Shown here: positions 27,399 through 36,984 of the stretch, one piece after another | Position numbering within the stretch: position 1 is the first letter of the stretch | Layout: each line of letters starts with the position of its first letter | Assembly: GCF_947498345.1 (NCBI RefSeq) | Contig: NZ_CANMJY010000008.1 | Coordinates: forward strand, 1-64,000 | Length of the DNA: 64,000 nucleotides | DNA from: an uncultured Winogradskyella sp. | GTDB lineage: Bacteria > Bacteroidota > Bacteroidia > Flavobacteriales > Flavobacteriaceae | Reading direction: 5' to 3' | Notes under the pieces: generated by a model | Told to the model about the DNA's origin: nothing | What the model saw: the letters and a program-made list of their open reading frames with translations, nothing else | Databases searched by the model: none | Position numbers and translations under genes: made by a program

Positions 27399-30032
27399 CT
27401 AATTAAGACTATTTAGGCTTGCTTTAATCGTTTCGATTTTTGCTAAAGCATCTGCTTCTTTTTTCTTTTCCGAAGCTACTACTTGCTCTGGTGCATTGCT
27501 TACAAAGCGCTCATTAGCAAGTTTTTTCTGTACAGATCTTAAGAAGCCTTCTGTATAGTTTAACTCTTCTATAAGTTTCTTTACTTCAGCTTCGATATCA
27601 ATGTTACCTTGCATTGGAATAAAGTATTCGTTTGACTTTACGCGAAATGTCAAAGCACCTTCAATAGGACTATCTACATAATTAAATTTATCAATATTTC
27701 CTAGTTTAATGATAGTTTCATCAAAATTACCTGTAGTTTTTTCATTATTAATTATCGATAAATCTATAGTATTTTTGTTAGCAATATTTTTCTGCTTTCT
27801 AACATTTCTAACCCCAGAAATGACCTCAGAAGCAAAATCAAACTCTGAAATTATAATATCATTAATTAATCTTTTCTCTGGCCATTGGGATATGATTATA
27901 GCTTCTTCTGGTGTTCTATTAGTAATGTATTGCCAAATTTCTTCTGTTAAGAATGGCATAAATGGATGAAGAATCTTTAGATTATTTTCCAGCAATTCAA
28001 TGGCAGAGCTTAGTGTATTTTTGTCAATTGGTTTTTGATATTCTGGTTTAATCATTTCCAAAAACCATCCACAAAAATCATCATAGATCAACTTGTACAT
28101 AGTCATAAGAGCATCACTAAGTCTATATTTATTAAAGTGATCTTCAATTTCTAATATGGCCTTTTGAAATTTTGATTCAAACCAATCAATAGCTATTTTA
28201 TTGGAATTAGGTTGTACAATAGACTCATCTATATCCCAACCTTTAATTAATCTAAATGCATTCCAAACTTTGTTAGCAAACTTTTTACCTTGGTCACATA
28301 AATCTTCATCAAACATTAAATCGTTTCCAGCAGCGGAGCTCAGTAATAATCCAACTCTGACACCATCTGCACCATACTCTTCAATCAATTTTAATGCATC
28401 AGGTGAATTCCCTAACTGTTTAGACATTTTACGACGTTGCTTATCTCTAACCAACCCAGTAAGATATACATTTTCAAAAGGCTTATCGCTTCTATACTCA
28501 TAACCTGCAATAATCATTCGTGCTACCCAAAAGAACAAAATATCTGGCCCTGTTACTAAATCATTTGTTGGGTAATAATACTTTATCTCTTCGTTCTCTG
28601 GATTTCTTATACCATCAAAAACAGACATTGGCCATAGCCATGAGCTAAACCAAGTATCTAGCGCGTCAGAGTCTTGTGTTAAGTCCGAAGCCTGAAGCTT
28701 GGAATTTGAAGTCTTAACTTGTGCTAAAGCTACTGCTTTCTCAATGGATTCTGCAACTACAAAATCCTCCTTCCCATCTCCATAATAATAAGCAGGTATT
28801 TGTTGTCCCCAAATTAATTGTCGAGAGATATTCCAATCTCTAATATTTTCCATCCAATGACGGTATGTGTTTTCAAACTTTTTCGGAAACAGTTTCACAT
28901 CTCCATCTTCTAAAACCGCTTTGATAGCTGGTTTTACTAAATCTTGCATTTTTAGAAACCACTGGTCACTTAAACGTGGTTCTATAATCGCTTTAGTACG
29001 TTCAGAGATTCCAACACGATTGTTATAATCTTCTATTTTATTGATATGTCCTAATGATTCTAACTCTTTAACAATAGCTTTACGAGCATTAAAACGATCT
29101 TGTCCTTGGTAATGTAACCCATAGCTATTAAGTGTTGCATCTTCATTAAAAATGTCAATAACTTCTAAATTATGTTTATCGCCTAAAACTTTATCATTTT
29201 CATCATGAGCAGGTGTTACTTTTAAACAACCCGTACCAAACTCAACATCCACATAATCATCTTCTATTATCGGAATCACGCGATTACAAATTGGCACAAT
29301 CGCCTTTTTACCCTTTAGATTTTGATGTCTTGGATCATTAGGATTAATGCAAATTGCTGTATCACCCAAAATAGTTTCAGGACGTGTGGTAGCAATAGTT
29401 ATTATTTCCTCAGAGTCTTCAACTTTATAATTTACGTAATAGAGTTTTCCTTGCTTTTCTATATACTCAACTTCTTCATCAGATAATGTCGTTTTGGCTT
29501 CGGGGTCCCAATTTACCATTCTATAACCACGATAAATCAATCCTTTATTGTATAAATCGACGAACACCTTAATTACGGACTCAGACATATCAGCATCCAA
29601 TGTAAACTTAGTACGATTCCAATCGCAAGAACATCCTAATTTTTTTAATTGTTCTAAAATTACCCCTCCATATTTCTCTGTCCAATCCCAGGCATGATTT
29701 AAAAATTCTTCTCTGGTTAGGTCATTTTTATCAATGCCTTGATCTTTTAATTTAGCAACAACTTTAGCTTCTGTCGCTATAGAAGCATGATCTGTACCTG
29801 GCACCCAACATGCATTCTTACCCAATAAACGCGATCGACGAATCAATACATCTTGTATTGTATTATTAAGCATATGTCCCATATGTAATACACCTGTTAC
29901 ATTTGGAGGAGGTATAACAATAGTATAAGGCTCTCTTTCATCTGGTATAGAGTGAAAATAGTTGTGCTCCATCCAGTAGTCATACCATTTCTTTTCTACT
30001 GACAATGCATTATATTTTGATGGGATTTCCAT
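27399..30032 (-). CDS. valS: Valine--tRNA ligase
   Basis: Class I aminoacyl-tRNA synthetase. 877 residues, normal for the family. Seen: PPPNVTGVLHMGHMLN with the HIGH-type HMGH (50-53), the editing domain (about 190-340, with TTRPETILGDTAICINP), DTWFSSWLWP, the KMSKQ loop (about 535), the anticodon-binding helical domain, and a C-terminal coiled coil (about 810-875, IEAEVKKLIEELNYTEGFL). A -7 element lies 30 bp upstream. Confidence 0.97.
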   Translation of the reverse strand: MEIPSKYNALSVEKKWYDYWMEHNYFHSIPDEREPYTIVIPPPNVTGVLHMGHMLNNTIQDVLIRRSRLLGKNACWVPGTDHASIATEAKVVAKLKDQGIDKNDLTREEFLNHAWDWTEKYGGVILEQLKKLGCSCDWNRTKFTLDADMSESVIKVFVDLYNKGLIYRGYRMVNWDPEAKTTLSDEEVEYIEKQGKLYYVNYKVEDSEEIITIATTRPETILGDTAICINPNDPRHQNLKGKKAIVPICNRVIPIIEDDYVDVEFGTGCLKVTPAHDENDKVLGDKHNLEVIDIFNEDATLNSYGLHYQGQDRFNARKAIVKELESLGHINKIEDYNNRVGISERTKAIIEPRLSDQWFLKMQDLVKPAIKAVLEDGDVKLFPKKFENTYRHWMENIRDWNISRQLIWGQQIPAYYYGDGKEDFVVAESIEKAVALAQVKTSNSKLQASDLTQDSDALDTWFSSWLWPMSVFDGIRNPENEEIKYYYPTNDLVTGPDILFFWVARMIIAGYEYRSDKPFENVYLTGLVRDKQRRKMSKQLGNSPDALKLIEEYGADGVRVGLLLSSAAGNDLMFDEDLCDQGKKFANKVWNAFRLIKGWDIDESIVQPNSNKIAIDWFESKFQKAILEIEDHFNKYRLSDALMTMYKLIYDDFCGWFLEMIKPEYQKPIDKNTLSSAIELLENNLKILHPFMPFLTEEIWQYITNRTPEEAIIISQWPEKRLINDIIISEFDFASEVISGVRNVRKQKNIANKNTIDLSIINNEKTTGNFDETIIKLGNIDKFNYVDSPIEGALTFRVKSNEYFIPMQGNIDIEAEVKKLIEELNYTEGFLRSVQKKLANERFVSNAPEQVVASEKKKEADALAKIETIKASLNSLN

Positions 30033-30062
30033 ATTTTGGTATCGTTTTTGCTAAGTAACTGA

Positions 30063-30070
30063 CAAAAGTA
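30063..30070 (-). promoter_or_regulatory. valS -7 element
   Basis: Minus-strand TACTTTTG, 30 bp before the valS ATG; fits TAnnTTTG. Confidence 0.5.
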
Positions 30071-30163
30071 CTTATATTTCTTTTTTTGAAAAATTATTAG
30101 GTGATTAATATGGATATAAAACTCTAAATACTGTTAAATGCAGTGTATTACATCTAATTAATT

Positions 30164-30193
30164 TTGAGGAGAATTAAAAAGTAAGTAATTTTG
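30164..30193 (+). promoter_or_regulatory. Promoter of the DUF1573 gene
   Basis: TTG (30164-30166), a 19-nt spacer and TAATTTTG (30186-30193) make a full Bacteroidota -33/-7 pair, 23 bp before the ATG at 30217. Confidence 0.7.
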
Positions 30194-30216
30194 ATAGTAT
30201 CAATTTAAAAATTTAA

Positions 30217-30636
30217 ATGATGAAAAATTTAATAGCAATTTTATTTGTAGGACTAATTAGTTTTGGATCTTTTGCTCAGGCAAAGATTGAATTTAAAACT
30301 AATGTTATAGATTATGGTACCATAGAAAAAGGTGCTGATGGGGTAAGAACATTTGAGTTTACTAATACTGGTGATGCTCCACTAATAATTTCTAGTGTAA
30401 AATCAACTTGTGGTTGTACTGTGCCTAAAAAACCTAAAGGGCCAATTATGCCTGGTGAAACAGGTGAAATAGAAGTAAAATACGACACCAAAAGAGTAAA
30501 CCCAATAAGAAAAACAATCACTGTTATTTCTAATGCCGATACTCCTACAGTCGCACTAAAAATAAAAGGTTTAGTGATAGACCCAAATAAGACAAGTGTT
30601 TTAGAAAAAAAAGAAAAAAGTATGATTGAGCAATAA
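30217..30636 (+). CDS. DUF1573 family exported protein
   Basis: 139 residues: signal peptide (MMKNLIAILFVGLISFGSFA then QA) and one Ig-like DUF1573 domain with the family signature FEFTNTGDAPLIISSVKSTCGCT, followed by P.KP..PG..G.I.V.YD. The paired cysteines in TCGCT are conserved. DUF1573 proteins are abundant small secreted proteins of Bacteroidota of unknown role. It is a single gene with its own promoter and terminator. Confidence 0.93.
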   Translation: MMKNLIAILFVGLISFGSFAQAKIEFKTNVIDYGTIEKGADGVRTFEFTNTGDAPLIISSVKSTCGCTVPKKPKGPIMPGETGEIEVKYDTKRVNPIRKTITVISNADTPTVALKIKGLVIDPNKTSVLEKKEKSMIEQ

Positions 30637-30663
30637 ACACTCTAATCAAAACTAGTCTAATAA

Positions 30664-32025
30664 TCAGCCCTCTGTATGAGGGCTTATTTTTTTAAAGGCA
30701 TTATCAAGCTTAAATTTAAATGTTTTGTCTTCACCATTTCTTTCTACCCTTAACTTAATACTCTTACCAGTTTTTCCATGAAAAATCTCATTGAGTTCAG
30801 GTAGTTTGTAATCATAAGCATACCTCCCATTAATACTTATAAGGATATCACCAACTCTTAGACCAGAAGCAAATGCATTTGATGATGATCTTAATTCAAC
30901 AATTTTATAGACTGGTTTTAATACCATTATATGCTTTACAGAAAAATCTATTCTTACAGCATTAAAATCTGTGTTAGTTTTTTTGTCATTACTAGGTGAC
31001 ATACTAATTTGCTCTCTTACAAACATGGTTCCATGATGCTCTAATACTACACCACTATTATTGTATGTAAAAGGCTCTTTAAAAAACCTATTCTTTTTTA
31101 AGTGTAATTTTTTATTATTATAATCAAAGAAGAGATTAAATCGTTTTAAGATATTACCACCTAAACTTCCACTACGCTCTTTGTAAGCTCTTGCGGCTTG
31201 GACATAGTTAGAGTCTGGAAATGCAACGTTAACATCATTAAGATTAAAATCACTTAAGCTAAAACTATTAGCTTTAGACCTGCTACCATAAACAGATCCG
31301 CTGAGTCCTTTCCCTAGATAATCCTCAAAAAATAAATCTTTTTTTGGCACAAAACCTTCATTTTTATTTTCAAATAACCATAGTGCATCACCACTACCGG
31401 TATCTATAAGTAACTTAACTGGTTTTTCGTCCTCGTTAATGGTAATTTTAGCGTCCAGATATGGCTTATTTCTATAAATACTAACTGGTATGGTTCTCCA
31501 TTTTTTAGACGATTTCGGTTTAAACGTTTGAGTCTTATGCAACCTAATGTACCTAGACATATAATTAATTTCTACAACAAAATCCTTGAAAACATCATAC
31601 CCTATAATACCATGGACCAAAACCCCTAGACGTGGAGTAAAATTAATTGACTTATCAAAAACAACATACAGATCCTTATTTACACTTACAGCATTACCAA
31701 TTTTAAACCTATTGTGGCTAGATTTTATAGCTTTAATACGCCCATCACCACCTAGACCATGTAAATAAAAGGATTTTGTGTTTTTTAAATCAAGTGAGTC
31801 TCGTTCATCGAGATTGAAAAGAATAGGCTTACTTACACCACTGTCTAAAACAAAAGATAATGTAACCCCATTAATTTCAACAGGTATAATAATAAGATTG
31901 CTTGTAAACTCAAAATCTATTTTATGGCTTACTTCACCTTTGAGAAAAAAACTATCTTGAGCAATCAACAAACTACTGTTAACGGCAAAAAAACATAGAA
32001 TTAAGTATCTTAAAAGCAATCTCAA
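30664..32025 (-). CDS. Exported aspartyl protease with PDZ domain
   Basis: 453 residues: signal peptide (to about 22), two retropepsin-like halves with active-site triplets DSG (Asp61, in FVLDSGVSKP) and DTG (Asp208, in LLIDTGSGDAL), then a PDZ domain (about 370-445: SNAFASGLRVGDILISING ... LRVERNG). The tandem aspartate pair suggests a single-chain clan-AA protease. Periplasmic location is predicted; substrates are unknown. Its last codons form part of the terminator hairpin of the convergent DUF1573 gene. Confidence 0.88.
   Translation of the reverse strand: MRLLLRYLILCFFAVNSSLLIAQDSFFLKGEVSHKIDFEFTSNLIIIPVEINGVTLSFVLDSGVSKPILFNLDERDSLDLKNTKSFYLHGLGGDGRIKAIKSSHNRFKIGNAVSVNKDLYVVFDKSINFTPRLGVLVHGIIGYDVFKDFVVEINYMSRYIRLHKTQTFKPKSSKKWRTIPVSIYRNKPYLDAKITINEDEKPVKLLIDTGSGDALWLFENKNEGFVPKKDLFFEDYLGKGLSGSVYGSRSKANSFSLSDFNLNDVNVAFPDSNYVQAARAYKERSGSLGGNILKRFNLFFDYNNKKLHLKKNRFFKEPFTYNNSGVVLEHHGTMFVREQISMSPSNDKKTNTDFNAVRIDFSVKHIMVLKPVYKIVELRSSSNAFASGLRVGDILISINGRYAYDYKLPELNEIFHGKTGKSIKLRVERNGEDKTFKFKLDNAFKKISPHTEG
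30666..30693 (+). terminator. Terminator of the DUF1573 gene inside the convergent gene's 3' end
   Basis: AGCCCTC/GAGGGCT stem (7 bp, 5-nt loop) followed by TATTTTTTT. The stem also encodes the last residues of the gene ending at 30664. Confidence 0.8.
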
Positions 32026-32139
32026 TGTTGGTTAGTTTTAATTGAATTTACAAATCTTTATCTTATAATATATTTTAAACGTTATTTTTTACATAAACTT
32101 TAAGAAATTTCAGAACTTAGCACTTTATAATTTACGACC

Positions 32140-33330
32140 ATGCCAAAAATTTCAAAAAAAGGTATAGATATGCCAGAATCACCAATTAGAAAATTGGTGC
32201 CTTTTGCTGAAGAAGCAGAAAAACAAGGAAAAACAGTTTACTACCTTAACATAGGCCAGCCAGATATTAAAACACCGCAGGTAGCTTTAGATGCTTTAAA
32301 AACACATTCTCTAGACATATTAGCATATTCAAGATCTGAAGGTTCTGAAAATTACAGAATTAAAATTGCCAACTACTATAAGAAAAATGACATTCATGTC
32401 ACGCATAACAATATTATTGTAACTACAGGAGGAAGCGAAGCTTTATTATTTGCTTTTGGTAGTATTATGGATGAGGAAGATGAAATTATAATTCCAGAAC
32501 CATTCTATGCCAATTATAATGGTTTTTCAACAGCATCTGGTGTTAAAGTTGTACCTGTAATTTCTAAAATTGAAGACAATTTCGCTTTACCACCAATTGA
32601 AGAGTTCGAAAAGTTGATTACATCTAAGACTAAAGCTATTTTAATTTGTAACCCAGGAAATCCAACAGGTTATTTATATTCTAAAGAAGAAATAAAAAAA
32701 CTATCTTCTATTGTTAAAAAACATGATTTGTTTTTAATCGCTGATGAAGTCTACAGAGAATTTGTCTACGATGGGATAACACACTATTCTATTTTACAAG
32801 AACCTAGTTTAGAGGATCATGCTATTGTTATCGATTCGGTATCGAAACGCTATAGTATGTGTGGTGCACGTATCGGTTATTTAGTTTCAAAAAATAATCA
32901 CGTTATTAAAACAGCACTAAAATTTGCTCAAGCCAGGTTAAGCCCACCAACCTTAGCACAAATTGCAAGCGAAGCTGCCTTAGAAACACCTCAAAGTTAT
33001 TTTGATGATGTTATCGACGAATATGTTAAACGTAGAAACATATTGATTTCCGGGTTAGAAAACATTGAAGGGGTTAAAGTTGCCAAACCCAATGGTGCAT
33101 TTTATTGTATTGCAGAATTACCAGTAAAAAACTCTGATGATTTTGCACGTTGGCTACTAGAGTCTTTTAGTTATGAAAACAATACTATTATGGTAGCACC
33201 TGCTGCTGGATTTTATTCTACATCTGGCGTAGGTTTAAACCAAATTCGTATTGCTTATGTTCTTAACGAAGACAGTTTAAAACTCGCAATAAAAATATTA
33301 GCTGAAGCTTTAAAAGTGTATAAAGACTAA
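32140..33330 (+). CDS. PLP-dependent aminotransferase, class I/II (aspartate aminotransferase type)
   Basis: 396 residues. Fold-type I markers: NIGQPDI (37-43), TTGGSEAL, NPGNPTG (171-177, Asn174), ADEVYREFVYDG with Asp202, SVSKRYSMCGARIGY with the PLP lysine Lys236 and Arg244. The family includes aspartate, aromatic and other aminotransferases, so the substrate cannot be fixed. Its stop is followed directly by the murB ATG, so the two are co-transcribed. Confidence 0.92.
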   Translation: MPKISKKGIDMPESPIRKLVPFAEEAEKQGKTVYYLNIGQPDIKTPQVALDALKTHSLDILAYSRSEGSENYRIKIANYYKKNDIHVTHNNIIVTTGGSEALLFAFGSIMDEEDEIIIPEPFYANYNGFSTASGVKVVPVISKIEDNFALPPIEEFEKLITSKTKAILICNPGNPTGYLYSKEEIKKLSSIVKKHDLFLIADEVYREFVYDGITHYSILQEPSLEDHAIVIDSVSKRYSMCGARIGYLVSKNNHVIKTALKFAQARLSPPTLAQIASEAALETPQSYFDDVIDEYVKRRNILISGLENIEGVKVAKPNGAFYCIAELPVKNSDDFARWLLESFSYENNTIMVAPAAGFYSTSGVGLNQIRIAYVLNEDSLKLAIKILAEALKVYKD

Positions 33331-34344
33331 ATGGTGATAGAAAAAAATGTTTCATTAAAACCATTTAATACTTTTGGTATAAATACAACGGCTACATTAT
33401 ATTGTGATGTTTCTACCATTGAGCAATTAAAGAATATTTTAGCTGAGCATCATACCAATCCACTTTTTATACTTGGTGGAGGAAGTAATATGTTACTAAC
33501 AAAAGATATTGAAGCTCTGGTTTTGCACATTAACCTTAAGGGCACCTCAATTTTAAATGAAACTGACGATAAGGTTATAATAAAAGCCATGGCTGGTGAA
33601 AATTGGCATGAGTTTGTACTTTGGTGTTTAGAGCATAATTATGGTGGTATAGAAAACCTATCGCTTATTCCTGGTAATTTAGGCACTGCTCCTATTCAAA
33701 ATATTGGAGCTTACGGAGTTGAATTAAAAGATGTCTTTGTGAGTTGTGAAGCGCTTCATATTAAGAGTCAAAAAGTAAAAACATTCACAAAAGATGATTG
33801 TAATTTTGGTTACAGAGAGTCTGTTTTTAAACAAGATTTAAAAGGACAATATATTATCACAAGTGTTAACTTTGAGCTCACTAAAACCAACCATAGATTA
33901 CATATGGATTACGGAGCTATAAAAGACCAACTAAAGGCCTTTAATATTTTAGAACCTACTATTCAAGATATCTCAAAAGCAGTCATTGCAATTAGACAAA
34001 GTAAATTACCAGATCCTAAAGTCATTGGTAATAGTGGTAGTTTCTTTAAAAACCCGATTATTTCAAAAGATGAATTTGATATCTTAAATGATAATTTCCC
34101 AAACGCTCCCTCATATCAAATCTCTGACACTGAAGTAAAAATACCAGCGGGTTGGCTTATAGAACAAGCTGGTTTTAAAGGTAAGCGCTTCAACAATTAT
34201 GGAGTACACAGTAAACAAGCTCTAGTTTTAGTTAATTATGGTAATGCTAAAGGGAAAGATATTTTTGAATTGGCAAAACTCATTCAAAAAACAGTGAAAC
34301 GTATCTTTAACATAGAAATTGAAATCGAAGTAAATATTATATAA
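33331..34344 (+). CDS. murB: UDP-N-acetylenolpyruvoylglucosamine reductase
   Basis: FAD enzyme that reduces UDP-GlcNAc-enolpyruvate to UDP-MurNAc in peptidoglycan synthesis. 337 residues, type I MurB. Seen: NVSLKPFNTFGI (5-16), FILGGGSNMLLT, LSLIPGNLGTAPIQNIGAYGVEL, FGYRESVFK, GNSGSFFKNP (catalytic Ser) and IPAGWLIEQAGFKG. The start codon directly follows the aminotransferase stop (TAAATG). A hairpin lies after the stop. Confidence 0.96.
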   Translation: MVIEKNVSLKPFNTFGINTTATLYCDVSTIEQLKNILAEHHTNPLFILGGGSNMLLTKDIEALVLHINLKGTSILNETDDKVIIKAMAGENWHEFVLWCLEHNYGGIENLSLIPGNLGTAPIQNIGAYGVELKDVFVSCEALHIKSQKVKTFTKDDCNFGYRESVFKQDLKGQYIITSVNFELTKTNHRLHMDYGAIKDQLKAFNILEPTIQDISKAVIAIRQSKLPDPKVIGNSGSFFKNPIISKDEFDILNDNFPNAPSYQISDTEVKIPAGWLIEQAGFKGKRFNNYGVHSKQALVLVNYGNAKGKDIFELAKLIQKTVKRIFNIEIEIEVNII

Positions 34345-34348
34345 AAAC

Positions 34349-34376
34349 ATAAGTCGCAATAAATATTGCGACTTAT
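34349..34376 (+). terminator. Hairpin after murB
   Basis: ATAAGTCGCAAT and its exact complement form a 12-bp stem with a 4-nt loop, 4 bp after the murB stop. A T-run comes only about 10 nt later. Confidence 0.65.
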
Positions 34377-34544
34377 GAATTGGGATAATTTTTTTTGAAA
34401 ATGCTATTAATCAACTCTCTAAATGGAAGAAAAATTATACCAATAAATTGTGCTTTTAATCCAATAAAAGTGTATTTGAGTATATTTACGTTTACAAATC
34501 CATTTTGGATGTCTTAAAACCAAATAAAACAAGATTTTAACATT

Positions 34545-35078
34545 TTGAGCATAACACCAACAGAGCAAAAAATAATCGCTTATCTCAAAAAAGGAGATAA
34601 ACGTGCATTAAATCTACTTTACGAAAATTATTCCGCTAGTCTTTATGGTGTTATTTTAAAGATTACCATTAATGAAGAAATTGCAGAAGATGCTTTGCAA
34701 GAGACCTTTATTAAGGTATGGAAGAATGCTCACAAATATGACTCTAGCAAAGCCAAATTATTTACCTGGTTATTCCGCATAGCAAGGAATACTGCTATAG
34801 ATAAACTTAGAAGTTTTAACAATCGTTATAAAAAGGAAGTCCAAATTGATACTTCTAACGTATATATCTTACCAACAAGTAATTTAAACCAAGATGTTTT
34901 GGATATTAAAGCGCATGTTGGGCGACTAGAAGAAAAGTATCAAATTGTGTTAGATGCCCTTTTTTTTCAAGGCATGACGCAACAAGAGGCTAGTGACGAA
35001 CTAGATATTCCTCTTGGTACAATTAAGTCGAGATTAAAAATAGGGTTGAGAGAATTAAAAAAAGTTTACGACCCTTAA
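34545..35078 (+). CDS. ECF-type RNA polymerase sigma factor (with anti-sigma partner)
   Basis: 177 residues with sigma region 2 (about 20-90: ALNLLYENYSASLYGVI, EDALQETFIKVWKNA, LFTWLFRIARNTAID) and region 4 (about 125-175: FFQGMTQQEASDELDIPLGTIKSRL). The start must be TTG at 34545: an in-frame TAA lies at 34515 and no ATG lies between it and region 2. The anti-sigma gene follows by 11 bp, so the pair forms a classic sigma/anti-sigma switch responding to an envelope or cytoplasmic signal that cannot be named. Confidence 0.93.
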   Translation: MSITPTEQKIIAYLKKGDKRALNLLYENYSASLYGVILKITINEEIAEDALQETFIKVWKNAHKYDSSKAKLFTWLFRIARNTAIDKLRSFNNRYKKEVQIDTSNVYILPTSNLNQDVLDIKAHVGRLEEKYQIVLDALFFQGMTQQEASDELDIPLGTIKSRLKIGLRELKKVYDP

Positions 35079-35089
35079 AAGTATTTATT

Positions 35090-35878
35090 ATGGAAACAAA
35101 ATTACATAGTTTTTTAAATTCTAACCTACTTAATAAATATTTGGTAGGTGAAACTTCTGCTGAAGAAACAACAGAGGTAGAATTTTTCATCAATAACTAT
35201 CCTGAAGCGGCTATAGCTTACGAAAAGCTTCAGGGTAATTTAGAACTCATTGCTAAAGCTGGTGCTGTTGATGTACCAAATAATGTATTATCAAATATTT
35301 TAGAAGCTTTGGAAGAATCTAATGATACTAAAGTGATTCAATTAATACAGAATAAGAAGACTCCTTGGTATAGTATTGCAGCTAGTGCTGCTGCTATTTT
35401 ATTTGCGGTTACATCGTTTATATTGTATCAGAAAAATCAAATGCTGAATGATGAGAATAATGTTGTCATTGAAGAAATCTTTGATTTAAGGAGTGATATT
35501 GAAAACAATAATGCTAAACTAGATGAATTGTCTAGAGAATTAAACAAATTGAATAATCCTGATGCCAGAAAGTATGTCATTAATGGTAATGAGCGTGCAA
35601 AAAATTTAAAAACAGTTGCCTACATTAATCCTGTAGAAAAAACATCTATGATAGATGTGATTACATTACCACAACTACCTAAAGAACAGCATTATGAAAT
35701 TTGGGCAGAACTACAAGATAGAATGGTTAATCTAGGTATAATTGACGAATCTGACCGCAAATTAAAACCAATACCATATATGGAAGATGCATTAGCATTG
35801 AGTATTAAAATTGGAACAAGTGGCAAAACTGACGAGAACAATACTGAGGTTGCAGAGATTTCACTGAAAGAAAAATAA
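35090..35878 (+). CDS. Anti-sigma factor, RskA type
   Basis: 262 residues: a cytoplasmic N-terminal anti-sigma domain (about 10-85, LLNKYLVGETSAEETTEVE), a single membrane helix (about 93-113, WYSIAASAAAILFAVTSFIL), a coiled-coil linker (about 118-155) and a periplasmic RskA-type C-terminal domain with VAYINPVEKTSMIDVITLP and YEIWAEL. It follows the ECF sigma gene by 11 bp and is expected to hold that sigma factor at the membrane. Confidence 0.92.
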   Translation: METKLHSFLNSNLLNKYLVGETSAEETTEVEFFINNYPEAAIAYEKLQGNLELIAKAGAVDVPNNVLSNILEALEESNDTKVIQLIQNKKTPWYSIAASAAAILFAVTSFILYQKNQMLNDENNVVIEEIFDLRSDIENNNAKLDELSRELNKLNNPDARKYVINGNERAKNLKTVAYINPVEKTSMIDVITLPQLPKEQHYEIWAELQDRMVNLGIIDESDRKLKPIPYMEDALALSIKIGTSGKTDENNTEVAEISLKEK

Positions 35879-35900
35879 GGTACATAAACTTAAATAAATT

Positions 35901-35932
35901 AAAAGAGGCACATAATATTGCGCCTCTTTTTT
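35901..35932. terminator. Terminator between anti-sigma gene and aqpZ
   Basis: AAAAGAGGC/GCCTCTTTT stem (9 bp) with a 12-nt loop and flanking A- and T-runs; it lies between two convergent genes and can act both ways. Confidence 0.85.
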
Positions 35933-35951
35933 ATGCTTATTACTTTAATTT

Positions 35952-36638
35952 CTATTCATTCTCAAAAAGTGCCTTGTGTATAATCCCACCAATAACAGCA
36001 CCTGCTATTGGGGCAACCCAAAATACCCATACCTGTGATAAGTATGCACCATCAGCAAATAAAGCCTGACTTAAAGATCTTGCAGGGTTTACAGATGTAT
36101 TTGAAATAGGTATACTGATTAAGTGGATTAACGTTAATGCCAAACCAATAGCTATTGGAGCAAACCCTTTGGGTGCTCTAGTATTTGTACTTCCTAAAAT
36201 GACGATTAAGAAAAACGCCGTTAAAATAATCTCAGCGACTATTACTGCCATCATGCTGTAATTATCTGGTGACAAATCACCATATCCATTCGCTGCAAAT
36301 CCACCTAATGTGTCAAATCCAGCTTTGCCAGAAATAATTGTTTTGAGCGCCAATGCAGCAACAATAGCACCAACAACTTGGGCTAGAATATAACCTATTA
36401 AATCTTTTGCTTCAAATTTCCCTCCTGCCCATAGGCCTATAGATACAGCAGGATTAAAATGTCCGCCAGATATGTGCCCTACAGCATATGCCATAGTAAG
36501 TACAGTTAAACCAAAAGCGAGTGCAACACCTACAAATCCAATACCCAATTCAGGAAATCCTGCAGCGAAAATTGCACTACCGCAACCCCCAAAAACAAGC
36601 CAAAACGTTCCAAAAAACTCAGCAAATAATTTTTTCAT
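35952..36638 (-). CDS. aqpZ: Aquaporin Z
   Basis: Inner-membrane water channel. 228 residues, six helices, two NPA motifs (HFNPAVS, Asn62; SVNPARS, Asn184). The selectivity-filter residues by alignment to E. coli AqpZ are Phe42, His172, Thr181 and Arg187, the classic water-specific set, so glycerol transport is unlikely. [18 protein letters not shown] is close to the E. coli sequence. It is divergent from the operon starting at 36775. Confidence 0.95.
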   Translation of the reverse strand: MKKLFAEFFGTFWLVFGGCGSAIFAAGFPELGIGFVGVALAFGLTVLTMAYAVGHISGGHFNPAVSIGLWAGGKFEAKDLIGYILAQVVGAIVAALALKTIISGKAGFDTLGGFAANGYGDLSPDNYSMMAVIVAEIILTAFFLIVILGSTNTRAPKGFAPIAIGLALTLIHLISIPISNTSVNPARSLSQALFADGAYLSQVWVFWVAPIAGAVIGGIIHKALFENE

Positions 36639-36745
36639 AATTGATAATTAATTAGTTAGTTAATAAATGTTTAATACTAATGTGACACAAGATTTATTTG
36701 TAAAGTCACAATTGAAAAAGGGGCATTAAATAAATGTAAAAGCTT

Positions 36746-36753
36746 TATCTTTG
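36746..36753 (+). promoter_or_regulatory. -7 element of the 36775-39877 operon
   Basis: TATCTTTG, 21 bp before the ATG at 36775; fits TAnnTTTG. Upstream, TGTGAC (36681-36686) and GTCACA (36705-36710) form an inverted repeat of unknown meaning. Confidence 0.6.
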
Positions 36754-36774
36754 CATTAAATTTAAGCATTAAAA

Positions 36775-36978
36775 ATGAAATTGTTACTTCTTACACTTGG
36801 ATTGTTAGCTTTAGCCATTGCAGGAATTGCTATAAAACTTTGGGCAAAAAAGGATGGTGAATTCGCAGGTACTTGCGCTAGCCAAAACCCAATGCTTAAC
36901 AAAGAAGGTGAAGCTTGTGGTTTTTGTGGTAAGACTCCAGATCAGTTCGAAAACTGTAACGAACCTCAACATTCATAG
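36775..36978 (+). CDS. Small cysteine-containing membrane or secreted protein
   Basis: 67 residues: an N-terminal helix (about 1-23) then a hydrophilic tail with four cysteines (Cys34, Cys48, Cys51, Cys61), including CGFC, a CxxC that could bind metal or be redox active. Proteins like this are familiar in flavobacterial genomes but unnamed. It leads the operon ahead of the GT2 gene (6 bp gap) and has a good -7 element, which supports it as real. Confidence 0.75.
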   Translation: MKLLLLTLGLLALAIAGIAIKLWAKKDGEFAGTCASQNPMLNKEGEACGFCGKTPDQFENCNEPQHS

Positions 36979-36984
36979 GTCTTA

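Noticed and set aside
36681..36710. TGTGAC...GTCACA as a CRP/FNR-type site
   Set aside because: The half-sites are 18 bp apart, wider than a normal CRP site, and no CRP-family gene or second copy was seen; kept only as a note.
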